A DNA stretch of 64,000 nt, taken from the NCBI GenBank assembly GCA_017537745.1, contig JAFYKF010000007.1, positions 62,001-126,000 on the forward strand. Reading direction: 5' to 3'. Below the pieces are notes generated by a model. The model ran no database searches. It saw only the letters and a program-made list of their open reading frames with translations, and had not been told where the DNA came from. A program made the position numbers and the translations under genes. The stretch comes from Candidatus Saccharimonadota bacterium. Its GTDB lineage: Bacteria; Patescibacteriota; Saccharimonadia; Saccharimonadales; Saccharimonadaceae. Shown piece by piece: positions 21,453-29,947 of the stretch (within the stretch, counting starts at the first letter, position 1; every line of letters starts with the position of its first letter).

Positions 21453-23303
21453 TTAGTCTCTCTTTAGCATCACCATAAATGCTTCAGACGGAATATCAAT
21501 CTTACCAAATCGTTTCATGCGCGCCTTGCCGCGCTTTTGTTTTTCCAGAAGTTTCGCTTTTCTATCCCTATCGCCAGTATGAATTTTCACCGTCACATCC
21601 TTACGATATGCTCCAATCGTCTCACGCGCAATAATCCGTGCCCCAATTGCCGCCTGCAACGCTACTTCATAGTTCTGTCGCGGAATTACCTCTTTTAATT
21701 TTTTAGTTGTTTCCCTTCCAATCGCATCCGCTTCAGAACGATGGCACATAATAGAAAGCGCGTCCAACCGATGTCCACCCACTAGGAAATCCACTCTCAC
21801 CAAATCCTCGGCCCGGTAGCCATTCAACTCGTAATTAAACGACGCATACCCAGAGGTTGCCGACTTCAATTGATCATAAAAATCCGTCAGCAAATTCGCC
21901 ATTGGCGCCTCAAAATCAATTACCGCCCTGTCCTCAATGTAAGACACATTAGTCTGATGACCTCTTTTTTTATTAATCAAATCCAGTACTGCCCCAATCA
22001 TCGATTTTGGCAAAATAATCTCACCCTTCACCCAAGGTTCCCGGATCTCGGAAATTTCACTCATATCCGGCAAATCCGCCGCCGATTTAATCTCCACCAC
22101 TTCACCATTGTTCATCACTACTTCATAATTCGTTGATGGATTTGTTACAATCAAATCCAAACCGAATTCTCGCTCCAATCTCTCTTTAATAATATCCATA
22201 TGGAGAAGCCCGAGGAACCCAATCCGAAGCCCAAAACCAAGCACCGGCGAATTCTCCGGTTCATATCTTAAAGCCGAATCAGACAAAGCCAACTTCTCAA
22301 TTGCCTCTTTTAATTCCTTATACTGATCATTTGAGACTGGGAAAAATCCCGCATAGACAAAAGGCAAAACGTTCTTATAGCCCGGCAAAGCCGTCGCAGC
22401 AGGATTACTGACGAGCGTCACCGTATCGCCCACTTTTGCCTCACGTGTAGACTTCAAATTCGTCACAATGTAACCAATTTGCCCCTCTGATAATTTCTCC
22501 CGCGCAGTCATTTTAGGCGTCAGAATCCCAACTTCAAGCGCCAAACCCTTCGTCCCCGCCGCCATCATCAAAATCTCTGCATTCTTCGCAATTTCCCCCT
22601 CAAACACCCTCACGTACAACACCACCCCTCGGTAATCATCAAAATAAGAATCAAATATCAGAGCCCTGGTCACAGTGTGACCAGATAACCCTTCTGAGGA
22701 ATCTTCGCGACCAACGGGGAGCGATTGAAGCGACTGAGCCCCATAACGATGGGCGCGAAGGAGCGGGTCCGAAGAAGGGTTATTGGTCACTATTGCATCT
22801 AATATTTTATCCACCCCGAGCCCCGTTTTCCCGGACGCCTCGATGATTTCCTCGCGCGAACAGCCCAAAAGATTCATAATTTGCGCCGCAACTTTTGGCA
22901 CATCCGCCGCTGGCAAATCTACCTTATTTATCACCGGAATTATTTTCAAATCTTGTTCAATCGCCAAATATACATTCGCGAGTGTCTGCGCCTGAATTCC
23001 CTGCGTTGCATCTACTACTAAAACCGCCATTTCCACCGCTTGCAAAGACCTCGAAACTTCATACGAAAAATCTACGTGCCCCGGCGTATCAATCAAATTT
23101 AAAGTATAGCCTTTCCATTTCATCGTCACCGGCGTCAGCTTAATCGTAATGCCTTTTTCGCGCTCCAACTCCATCGAATCAAGAAGCTGCGCCTTCATTT
23201 CGCGCTTTTCTACCGTACCAGTAATTTCCATCATCCGATCCGCAATTGTCGATTTGCCATGATCGATGTGTGCAATTATACAAAAATTCCGGTTCTTTTC
23301 CAT
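21453..23303 (-). CDS. lepA: elongation factor 4 (LepA) with in-frame palindromic insert
   Basis: Ribosomal back-translocating GTPase, 616 residues. G1 AHIDHGKST (~residues 11-19), G3 DTPGHVDF, G4 NKVDLP and the LepA-specific C-terminal domain (GRETTKKLKEVIPRQNYEV, ARETIGAYRKDVTVK) are present. Between domain I and II, where other LepA have a short loop before ALIFDSYFD, there is a ~39-residue insertion (SSDPLLRAHRYGAQSLQSLP and following) encoded by a palindromic element at 22674-22790. Leaderless: TATAAT ends seven bases before ATG. Upstream neighbour is divergent. Confidence 0.95.
   Translation of the reverse strand: MEKNRNFCIIAHIDHGKSTIADRMMEITGTVEKREMKAQLLDSMELEREKGITIKLTPVTMKWKGYTLNLIDTPGHVDFSYEVSRSLQAVEMAVLVVDATQGIQAQTLANVYLAIEQDLKIIPVINKVDLPAADVPKVAAQIMNLLGCSREEIIEASGKTGLGVDKILDAIVTNNPSSDPLLRAHRYGAQSLQSLPVGREDSSEGLSGHTVTRALIFDSYFDDYRGVVLYVRVFEGEIAKNAEILMMAAGTKGLALEVGILTPKMTAREKLSEGQIGYIVTNLKSTREAKVGDTVTLVSNPAATALPGYKNVLPFVYAGFFPVSNDQYKELKEAIEKLALSDSALRYEPENSPVLGFGLRIGFLGLLHMDIIKERLEREFGLDLIVTNPSTNYEVVMNNGEVVEIKSAADLPDMSEISEIREPWVKGEIILPKSMIGAVLDLINKKRGHQTNVSYIEDRAVIDFEAPMANLLTDFYDQLKSATSGYASFNYELNGYRAEDLVRVDFLVGGHRLDALSIMCHRSEADAIGRETTKKLKEVIPRQNYEVALQAAIGARIIARETIGAYRKDVTVKIHTGDRDRKAKLLEKQKRGKARMKRFGKIDIPSEAFMVMLKRD
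22674..22790. repeat. palindromic element, family A, inside lepA
   Basis: 117 bp (39 codons). The left arm starts GTGACCAGATAACCCTTCTG and the reverse complement of the right arm starts GTGACCAATAACCCTTCTTC. TGGTCAC occurs as a direct repeat at 22667-22673 and 22784-22790, a possible target duplication. Core sequences match the recX element at 1301-1420 in the same orientation, and both encode SS(E/D)xL..ARRYG/AHRYG...P(V)...SSE in the same frame. Confidence 0.8.
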
Positions 23304-23414
23304 TCTCTATATTATACCATGTTTATCGGGGAACACAAACTGGCAATAATCTCACCAAGACTAAACATATTATGATATAATTAAACCATAAGCAAATTAC
23401 ATTAAGGAATTACT

Positions 23415-23678
23415 ATGAAGCCAACTCAAAAAAATCGAGCAATTAACCGCGCCAAAAACAAAAAAACCAATATAAAAGTCTCTAAGAAGAAGGACAACTT
23501 GGCTATCATACTTAGCATTATTTTACTTGCCATTCTCGTCATTAGTGGTATCGCCTTTAGTGTCATCGAAGCGATTAATCGGAACAAAGAAATATCTGCT
23601 TTAAATGAACAAGTCACATCCCTTAAAGAGTCCGTCAATATTCTCTTGGAATCCGAAGAAGGTCTAATAGAAGAATAA
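23415..23678 (+). CDS. small membrane protein with coiled coil, unknown
   Basis: 87 residues: a very basic cytoplasmic N-terminus (KNRAINRAKNKKTNIKVSKKK), one transmembrane helix (LAIILSIILLAILVISGIAFSVI, ~30-52) and a short extracytoplasmic coiled coil (NKEISALNEQVTSLKESVNIL). Layout is like the first half of the 18442-19083 product, and both share a near-identical leader (CATAAGCAAATTA...TTAAGGAA). Resembles small division or septum-associated proteins in general shape (FtsB/FtsL-like), but no diagnostic motif is present. Confidence 0.65.
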   Translation: MKPTQKNRAINRAKNKKTNIKVSKKKDNLAIILSIILLAILVISGIAFSVIEAINRNKEISALNEQVTSLKESVNILLESEEGLIEE

Positions 23679-23700
23679 AGCAAATCGAAGCTTGTCAAGA

Positions 23701-23730
23701 AAAAAGACCCGCACCAAGCGGGTCTTTTTT
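23701..23730. terminator. bidirectional terminator
   Basis: AAAAAGACCCGC-ACCAA-GCGGGTCTTTTTT between the small membrane-protein gene (+) and pnp (-). Confidence 0.9.
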
Positions 23731-23738
23731 CTTTGGCT

Positions 23739-25913
23739 TTATTGCTCTACGCCAAGCATTGATAAGCTAAGTTTACCATTATCAATTGCTACTAGTTTCA
23801 CTTTTACCTTGTCGCCCACATGCAAGACTTCTTCCACGCTCTTTAATCTCTTACCTTCTACAATCTGCGAAATATGCAACATTCCATCGATTCCAGGCAA
23901 GATATTGACAAACGCACCAAAATCCTTAATCGTCACTACGGTACCATTGTAAATCTTCCCCACCTCCGGTTCTTCAACCAAAGACTTAATCCATTCTACC
24001 GCCGCGTTAATCTTAGATGCATCAGTGCCAGACACTGTCACAAGACCAGAGTCGTCAATATCCACTTCAGCACCAGTCTCGGCCGTAATTTTATTAATAG
24101 TCTCACCGCCTTTACCGATAATTGTGCCGATTTTATCTTGCTTGACTTGAATTTTTTCAATTCTCGGCGCATATTCCGAGATACTTTCACGCGGCGCCGC
24201 AATCACAGAAAGAATATGATCTAGAATAAACATTCTCCCCTCATGGCTTTGTTTCAAAGCCTTCTCCATGATTTCTACCGGCAAACCATGCACCTTCATG
24301 TCCATCTGGAGCGCTGTAATACCTTCCGTAGTGCCAGTCACCTTAAAGTCCATGTCACCAGCAAAATCTTCTGCATCCATCAAATCAGTTAGCACATAAG
24401 CCTTGTCGATATCAGATGCTTCAATCGGGGTACCTTTTTCTACATCCACCATCAAGCCCATCGCCACACCAGATACTGGTCGTTTCAAAGGCACACCAGC
24501 ATCCATCAATGCCATACAAGATGAACAAGTTGCCGCCATCGAAGTTGAACCATTTTGTGACATAATTTCTGTCACGCTACGAATTGCGTATGGAAAATCT
24601 TCCACCGATGGCAACACCGGCATCAATGCTCTCTCAGCCAAATAGCCATGTCCAATTTCACGACGACCAGGAGAGCCTATTCTACCTGGCTCACCCACTG
24701 TATAAGATGGTGCATTGTAATGATGCATATACCTACGCTTGCCATCAGTTACCTCCATTGTATCCACTTCTTGTGCATAAGACAAAGGTGCCAAAGTTAC
24801 GATGTTCATTGCCTGCGTCAAACCACGCGTAAACAACGACGAGCCATGCACCCTTGGCAAGATTCCCACCTGTGAAGACAACGGTCTCACCTCATTCAAT
24901 TTACGTCCATCTGGCCTTTCACCTTCAACAATGATGCCACGTCGTACTTCCGCATGTACCGCCGAATTAAACGCCTCGGTATAAACAGATTTCAAATTTT
25001 CATTATACCAAGCAATTTTCTCTTCATCAGTTTCACCTTCGCCATGTTTCAACGCCATTTCAGAGTGCATTTCATCGGCAATTGTACCAAGCAAATTCTG
25101 TCGCTCAAGCACGTTTCCTCTCACACCAGAGAATCGTCCATTCGTCCAATCGTTCACCTCCATCAAAATTTCATCTGGTGGCAAATTCAACTCGTAAGCT
25201 AGTTCATCCGGCGCTACCAAGTCACGCAATTGTCGTTGCAAATCCAGTACTGGCTGCACCTCAGAAACCGCCCAATGCATTGCTTCAATAATGGTATCTT
25301 CTGGCACTTCATTTGCGCCCGCTTCCACCATCATAATCTTACCATCTTTACAAGCCACCACGAGATCAAGCGGTGATGTTTCTCTTTCTTCTGGTGACAA
25401 AAATCCCTTGAATTCACCACCAATTCGCCCGATTCTAATCCCTGCTACTGGCCCATCAAATGGAATTCCGGCATTCATCAAAGCCGACGATGCTGCAATC
25501 ATTGCAACACAATCTGGCCGAAACGCAGGGTCCATTGACAACACTGTACAAACCACCTGCACTTCTTGTCTATACCCCTTAGGGAACAAAGGCCTAATCG
25601 GACGATCAATCAAACGACCAACTAGAACCGCTTCATCGGCCGGCTTGCCTTCGCGCTTAATAAATCGCGAGGATGAAATTTTACCTGCTGCATAGTATTT
25701 TTCTTCGTAATCCACAGACAGTGGGAAGAAATCCTGCTTCACTGGGTCTTTGCTCACCACCACTGAACCCAAAACCACAGTATCTCCATAGGTAACCAAT
25801 ACCGATGAAGTTGTCCTAAAACCAACCCTATTTACTTCTAGAGTGAGTTTTCTACCTAACCAGTCGCACGACACACTAGTCGTCTTTTTACCAGACGGGT
25901 TAATTATGTCCAT
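23739..25913 (-). CDS. pnp: polyribonucleotide nucleotidyltransferase (PNPase)
   Basis: 3'-5' phosphorolytic exoribonuclease of mRNA decay, 724 residues from the ATG at 25913 (AAAGGAC seven bases upstream; a longer reading has no ribosome site). Two RNase PH-like domains are present: core 1 with YEEKYYAAGKISSSRFIKREG, core 2 with QNGSTSMAATCSSCMALMDAG and MDFKVTGT..GITALQMD. These are followed by a KH domain (IGTIIGKGGETINKI, ~570-600) and an S1 domain (GKIYNGTVVTIKDFGAFVNILPGIDG, to the end). Usually follows rpsO directly; here an oppositely oriented gene (26105-26482) stands between them. Confidence 0.96.
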   Translation of the reverse strand: MDIINPSGKKTTSVSCDWLGRKLTLEVNRVGFRTTSSVLVTYGDTVVLGSVVVSKDPVKQDFFPLSVDYEEKYYAAGKISSSRFIKREGKPADEAVLVGRLIDRPIRPLFPKGYRQEVQVVCTVLSMDPAFRPDCVAMIAASSALMNAGIPFDGPVAGIRIGRIGGEFKGFLSPEERETSPLDLVVACKDGKIMMVEAGANEVPEDTIIEAMHWAVSEVQPVLDLQRQLRDLVAPDELAYELNLPPDEILMEVNDWTNGRFSGVRGNVLERQNLLGTIADEMHSEMALKHGEGETDEEKIAWYNENLKSVYTEAFNSAVHAEVRRGIIVEGERPDGRKLNEVRPLSSQVGILPRVHGSSLFTRGLTQAMNIVTLAPLSYAQEVDTMEVTDGKRRYMHHYNAPSYTVGEPGRIGSPGRREIGHGYLAERALMPVLPSVEDFPYAIRSVTEIMSQNGSTSMAATCSSCMALMDAGVPLKRPVSGVAMGLMVDVEKGTPIEASDIDKAYVLTDLMDAEDFAGDMDFKVTGTTEGITALQMDMKVHGLPVEIMEKALKQSHEGRMFILDHILSVIAAPRESISEYAPRIEKIQVKQDKIGTIIGKGGETINKITAETGAEVDIDDSGLVTVSGTDASKINAAVEWIKSLVEEPEVGKIYNGTVVTIKDFGAFVNILPGIDGMLHISQIVEGKRLKSVEEVLHVGDKVKVKLVAIDNGKLSLSMLGVEQ

Positions 25914-26031
25914 AAAATGTCCTTTCTTAAGAGAAAACTTCAGGTACAGAGCCAAGAACAATTTCGCCTTCTTGCCACTATATCTGCCGTTTTCTCTTGA
26001 TTATTAATGTATGCTACCATTATACCACCCC

Positions 26032-26060
26032 TTGAGTTTTTATGCAAAATATGATATAAT
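26032..26060 (+). promoter_or_regulatory. promoter of the 26105-26482 gene
   Basis: TTGAGT (26032-26037), 17-bp spacer, TATAAT (26055-26060). Leader of ~38 nt containing GGGGGAG. Confidence 0.8.
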
Positions 26061-26104
26061 AAACACAAGCCTGTATGGGCAAATATATTTTTGGGGGAGT
26101 ACAT

Positions 26105-26482
26105 TTGGAAGGGATTGAAATTGTCGAAATCACGCCGTTCGTTCTTCGATTCAAAGGCGTCGGTTTCAACGAAGTTGAGAAAATCATGTATATCGAAAGC
26201 GTGTGCCATAAATACAAACACGTTTTCATGGAGGGTTTTCCCTGTGGGCGCAAGACCCGCAAACGGCTCGGCGCTCGCATGAAGCGGTGGCAAGACTACC
26301 CTGGCATCTGCCTCACCTATCTGGTGACGCCAAGGGAAAACAACACCGCAACGGTGCGCGTGCTCGTTAGCAGCGTTGAAAAACTGTTGAGCCGATATAC
26401 CAGAAGCGAAGTCGGCTACTTCGTTCAATTGTATCTTCAGTATGTCGCTGAAGAAGTAGTCGCTCAGCCGGTCCTCGAATAA
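26105..26482 (+). CDS. hypothetical protein lodged between rpsO and pnp
   Basis: 125 residues, not recognised. Start taken as TTG at 26105 because GGGGGAG (26093-26099) lies five bases upstream; an in-frame ATG at 26075 has no ribosome site and lies within the leader. Predicted alpha/beta, basic in the middle (CGRKTRKRLGARMKRWQDYP) and acidic at the end, no signal peptide or membrane helix. Its G+C-rich codons, TTG start and -35/-10 promoter resemble the genes at 6956, 9306 and 20222 rather than its immediate neighbours. Position and strand suggest insertion into a formerly contiguous rpsO-pnp pair. Confidence 0.65.
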   Translation: MEGIEIVEITPFVLRFKGVGFNEVEKIMYIESVCHKYKHVFMEGFPCGRKTRKRLGARMKRWQDYPGICLTYLVTPRENNTATVRVLVSSVEKLLSRYTRSEVGYFVQLYLQYVAEEVVAQPVLE

Positions 26483-26493
26483 CAATCCTTCAG

Positions 26494-26539
26494 CAAAAAT
26501 CCCCCGCTCTGCTTGGCAAGGCGGGGGACTTCCTTTTTT
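26494..26539 (+). terminator. terminator after the 26105-26482 gene
   Basis: TCCCCCGC, loop, GGCGGGGGA followed by CTTCCTTTTTT. Confidence 0.85.
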
Positions 26540-26543
26540 AAAT

Positions 26544-26810
26544 CTATTTCCTAAGTTTCAATTTGGCCACAGTCTTCTTGTATAGCTCAAAATCAGTCTC
26601 TTCCAGATACTTGAGAAGTTTTTTACGCTTCCCGACCATCTGCATTAGGCCTCTTTTAGCCATAAAGTCATGTTTATTATTCTTTACGTGCTCAGTAACC
26701 TCTTTGATGCGAGCCGTAAGAATAGCCACTTGAACTTCAGGAGAACCAACATCGTTCTTATTTCGAGCGACACTGGCAATAGCTTTGTCCTTATTCTCTT
26801 TTGTTATCAT
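26544..26810 (-). CDS. rpsO: 30S ribosomal protein S15
   Basis: 88 residues, full length. GSPEVQVAILTARIKEVTEHVKNNKHD and GLMQMVGKRKKLLKYLEETDFELY are typical of S15, which binds 16S rRNA helices 20-22 early in assembly. The promoter (TTGACT-N17-TATAAT at 26820-26848) would give a 5' end only a few bases before the ATG, so the usual structured S15 autoregulatory leader does not appear to fit here. Confidence 0.97.
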   Translation of the reverse strand: MITKENKDKAIASVARNKNDVGSPEVQVAILTARIKEVTEHVKNNKHDFMAKRGLMQMVGKRKKLLKYLEETDFELYKKTVAKLKLRK

Positions 26811-26819
26811 AGTGCCACT

Positions 26820-26848
26820 ATTATATCACGACTCAAGAGCCTAGTCAA
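26820..26848 (-). promoter_or_regulatory. promoter of rpsO
   Basis: Minus strand TTGACT (26843-26848), 17-bp spacer, TATAAT (26820-26825), nine bases before the ATG. Confidence 0.75.
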
Positions 26849-26871
26849 TAAATTCCCATCCAATCTAGGCA

Positions 26872-28947
26872 TTAGGAATCGGCATGAATAGGTACCATGG
26901 CTGATCGTTCAACAACATCAATCGTCTGTCCAGCAAAATCATCATAATAAAAGTCCACAAATAGCTCAACGCTTCTTTCATCGAAAAGTGGCAAATAATA
27001 TCTGTCGTAATCATCGATACCATAATAATAACGCCACATTGCATGCCCAACCGACTCGCCATAGTTGCCAACTTTTCGTGCGACAGTGCTAGTCTCCACA
27101 GGCACCGTACCCTCATGCTCTTCATCATACACCGGATATAATTTAATATTAAATTCAAAAACCCTATCTTCCGCTAAACTTCCTCGATCGGAAACCATAA
27201 ATGACACAATACCACTATCCAAGTATATTTCCGTAGAACCAGAAATCGTTTCATCAAAAGCCTGCAAAACAAAACCCGGAACCACCATCTCGCCACCGTA
27301 AATCATTCCGAGCTCAATACCAATAGGGCCAAAATTACCTTCCGCAACATAAAGTTGAAGGCCAGAATCCAATTCATAGTCTATTTCCATCTTCATTTTC
27401 TTTGCCCCAGGAATTAATATCTGATGAAAATACATTCTATCAAACTTATTCCATCTACTACTTACCTCACTACTTTTTTCAGAATAACAAGTCGTTTTTT
27501 CAATCGCCCCTACGTCTTCTGGCTGCTCCGCATATATTGGGAAAACCTCCGCAAAGAAACCATAATCATAACCCTCTTGCGGCCCATCAAGAACGATAGC
27601 TGCCACAGTTACAGTGTCACCATCAAAAACATATTCTGCATCTCCTTCCATCAATGGACTTTCCGTAGGCATTATCATTTGAGATTCCGCAAGCGCAGCA
27701 GCACCAATACCTAATGGACTACTTTCATCGAGAATCTCATCAATAGCCCATTCTCCCTTAAACACTGCGATGTAGGCTTCGGTTATTCTATAATCAATAT
27801 CTATTTTTATGCCATCCGCACCAGGAACATTTACCACTTGATAAGCAATAACATATACATTACCACCATTTAACATTACCGGCTCCATAATTGGCTCATA
27901 CATCCCATTCTGCACACCATTATTATTCAAGTTACTCGTCTTTACGATAGCGTTTGGCTCAGCAGTAGTATATAACTTCCCACAATTATCACCTATATAA
28001 GCTAATCCAGAAGTTTTATTGTAGGTTACCGTGTTGATATATCCATCGAGAAAACGCGTGTCCCCAGATTTTTCAGGGAATATATGTTCAACGTCGTCGG
28101 GCATATGATAATTCACCGTCACATCATCCTCAACTACATTAGCAATTGCAATATAGGTAATAGTGGCACCAGAATAAGTACCAAAGTCTAGGTCTGGAGT
28201 GATGTAAGTAGCATAGTAGAAAGTAGATTTGTCATTAGCAGATGTAGCATCACTAGTAGCTTTAATAGTCATAGCATATTTTTCTGCAGTTGGTAGACCA
28301 CGAAATAGTGTATCGTCCTGTGAGGTTGGTTTAGTAATAGCCATGCCCCAAGTATTGTCTTCTAGAGCTTTAGAGTAAGTAGAGTCTAGCATGGAAATAG
28401 TGCTTTTAGATGATTTATCTGTTTCATTGGTTAGGTCTGTAGTAGTACTATCTACATAGGCCATAAGTGTATATCCTGCTGTAGTAGCAGAATCTACTGT
28501 TACTACACTTTCTCCAGTAGCAAATACTGCTTTGTCTTTTAAGTCTACGTCTATTTCTATATCACTTGCTGTAATTGTTAGTGTATTAGATGCTGCGTTT
28601 ACATTGTCTTCTTGTTTGGTATTAAAGTTTAATGCTACAAATGTAGTAATAAGAATTAAGGTCATGATACTTGTGATTCTAAGGATGGTATGTCTCCTAG
28701 AATAAATTGAGAAGTTATTTGTCTTCTTACTCTTCTGTTTTCTTACTAAACTAATTATTAATGCTACTAATACTACAAGTAGTACAGAAATGCCAACAAT
28801 AGGAGCTATCATATTAGAAGTATTATTAACCCCATCATTATGAGAAACGCTAAGCATACCAGTGTCTGGTGCATTAGTATCCGCATCAGTGTCTGGTACT
28901 ACAACTGGGTTAGCGTCATTGACGTTAATGAGTAGTTTGGAAGACAT
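26872..28947 (-). CDS. large surface protein, two-TM N-terminus (paralogue 1 of 3)
   Basis: 691 residues. Starts MSSKLLINVNDANP, then VPDTD and APDTG motifs, transmembrane helix 1 (APIVGISVLLVVLVALIISLV, ~48-68), a basic cytoplasmic loop, helix 2 (ITSIMTLILITTFVALNF, ~92-109) and a long extracytoplasmic beta-rich region. The first ~170 extracellular residues (LTITASDIEIDVDLKDKAVF, TTAGYTLMAYVDSTTTDLTN) are closely shared with the proteins at 50711 and 54065. The rest contains two similar ~110-residue modules (VVPGADGIKIDIDYRI / PGAKKMKMEIDYEL). No FISUMP domain, unlike the other two. Likely an adhesin or envelope protein exposed on the cell surface. Confidence 0.75.
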   Translation of the reverse strand: MSSKLLINVNDANPVVVPDTDADTNAPDTGMLSVSHNDGVNNTSNMIAPIVGISVLLVVLVALIISLVRKQKSKKTNNFSIYSRRHTILRITSIMTLILITTFVALNFNTKQEDNVNAASNTLTITASDIEIDVDLKDKAVFATGESVVTVDSATTAGYTLMAYVDSTTTDLTNETDKSSKSTISMLDSTYSKALEDNTWGMAITKPTSQDDTLFRGLPTAEKYAMTIKATSDATSANDKSTFYYATYITPDLDFGTYSGATITYIAIANVVEDDVTVNYHMPDDVEHIFPEKSGDTRFLDGYINTVTYNKTSGLAYIGDNCGKLYTTAEPNAIVKTSNLNNNGVQNGMYEPIMEPVMLNGGNVYVIAYQVVNVPGADGIKIDIDYRITEAYIAVFKGEWAIDEILDESSPLGIGAAALAESQMIMPTESPLMEGDAEYVFDGDTVTVAAIVLDGPQEGYDYGFFAEVFPIYAEQPEDVGAIEKTTCYSEKSSEVSSRWNKFDRMYFHQILIPGAKKMKMEIDYELDSGLQLYVAEGNFGPIGIELGMIYGGEMVVPGFVLQAFDETISGSTEIYLDSGIVSFMVSDRGSLAEDRVFEFNIKLYPVYDEEHEGTVPVETSTVARKVGNYGESVGHAMWRYYYGIDDYDRYYLPLFDERSVELFVDFYYDDFAGQTIDVVERSAMVPIHADS

Positions 28948-28992
28948 GTGTTTATCCTTTTATGTGTTTGTTTATGACCTTTTGTGGTTATG

Positions 28993-29021
28993 ATTATATA
29001 CCACAATGAAATAATAGTCAA
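28993..29021 (-). promoter_or_regulatory. promoter of surface paralogue 1
   Basis: Minus strand TTGACT (29016-29021), 17-bp spacer, TATAAT (28993-28998), leader ~40 nt with AAAAGGA before the ATG. Confidence 0.8.
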
Positions 29022-29070
29022 GAGTAACATCAAAAAATGACAAAACCAAAAATTATGTTATAATAACAGA

Positions 29071-29724
29071 ATGGAAGATCAAATCATCTTAGTCGACAAG
29101 CCAGCCGGCATCTCCAGTTTTGGCGTCGTCGCCAAAGTTCGTGGTTATCTCAAAGCAAAATATGGACACAAAGTCAAAGTTGGCCACACTGGCACTTTGG
29201 ACCCTTTTGCCACCGGCCTCCTAATTCTTCTAACTGGCAAAATGACCAAAAAATCTGATGAATTCCTAAAAAAAGACAAAATCTACGAAGCCACTCTCAA
29301 GCTCGGCTACACCTCCACCACCGGCGACCCAGAAGGCGAAATCACAAAAACCAGCGACACCACTCCAACAATCCAAGATATCCAGACAGCAATCTCAAGT
29401 TTCATTGGCGATATCAGCCAAACAGTCCCGACCTTTAGCGCCGTCAAAATCAACGGCGAACGCGCCTACAAACTTGCCCGCAAAGGGGTAAATTTTGAAA
29501 CTCCCACCCGAAAAGTCACCATCTATAGCATCGAAATCCTACGGTATAATTATCCAGAACTAACCATCCGCTGCCACGTATCAAGTGGCACCTATATTCG
29601 CACTCTCGCCGAAGATATTGGCAAAAAACTCAACACTGGCGCCTATCTCACTTCCCTCCGGCGCATCCAAATCGCCGATTACAACATAAAAGACGCCCTC
29701 CCATTGTCTCATTTTGAAAAATAA
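29071..29724 (+). CDS. truB: tRNA pseudouridine(55) synthase
   Basis: Makes pseudouridine-55 in the T loop of tRNAs. 217 residues, short compared with ~300 in E. coli because the C-terminal PUA-type domain is missing. Catalytic GHTGTLDPFATGLL (Asp in motif II, ~residue 41), VDKPAGISSF, PTFSAVKINGERAYKLAR and SSGTYIRTLAEDIG are conserved. TATAAT ends six bases before ATG (leaderless). Single gene divergent from the surface-protein gene. Confidence 0.94.
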   Translation: MEDQIILVDKPAGISSFGVVAKVRGYLKAKYGHKVKVGHTGTLDPFATGLLILLTGKMTKKSDEFLKKDKIYEATLKLGYTSTTGDPEGEITKTSDTTPTIQDIQTAISSFIGDISQTVPTFSAVKINGERAYKLARKGVNFETPTRKVTIYSIEILRYNYPELTIRCHVSSGTYIRTLAEDIGKKLNTGAYLTSLRRIQIADYNIKDALPLSHFEK

Positions 29725-29743
29725 AGCAAAAAAAATGGTGGTA

Positions 29744-29772
29744 AGCTTTTAATCGCTTCGCGATTAAAAGCT
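29744..29772. repeat. 13-bp perfect inverted repeat after truB
   Basis: AGCTTTTAATCGC-TTC-GCGATTAAAAGCT, within a larger imperfect palindrome (GTGGTA...TACCAC). It may terminate truB, though no T tract follows. Confidence 0.6.
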
Positions 29773-29791
29773 GGTACCACTGCGGTTGCTC

Positions 29792-29821
29792 AAAAAATCC
29801 AAGTCAAGACTTGGATTTTTA
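29792..29821 (-). terminator. terminator of tRNA-Met
   Basis: AAAAATCCAAGTC-TTG-ACTTGGATTTTTT on the minus strand, about ten bases after the encoded CCA. Confidence 0.85.
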
Positions 29822-29830
29822 TTCGCAACC

Positions 29831-29907
29831 TGGTGGTACCGGGTGGAATTGAACCACCGACCTCGGGCTTATGAGTCCCACGCTCTAACCAGCTGAGCTA
29901 CGGTACC
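29831..29907 (-). tRNA. tRNA-Met(CAT), elongator type
   Basis: Acceptor GGTACCG pairs with CGGTACC, D arm GCTC/GAGC, anticodon loop CTCATAA, T loop TTCAATT, encoded CCA. The loop CTCATAA and a normal first pair argue for elongator Met rather than initiator; tRNA-Ile2(k2CAU) cannot be fully excluded without comparison. Confidence 0.88.
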
Positions 29908-29947
29908 ATTCTTTTATTATATCATACATTCATGATATAATAAAGCT

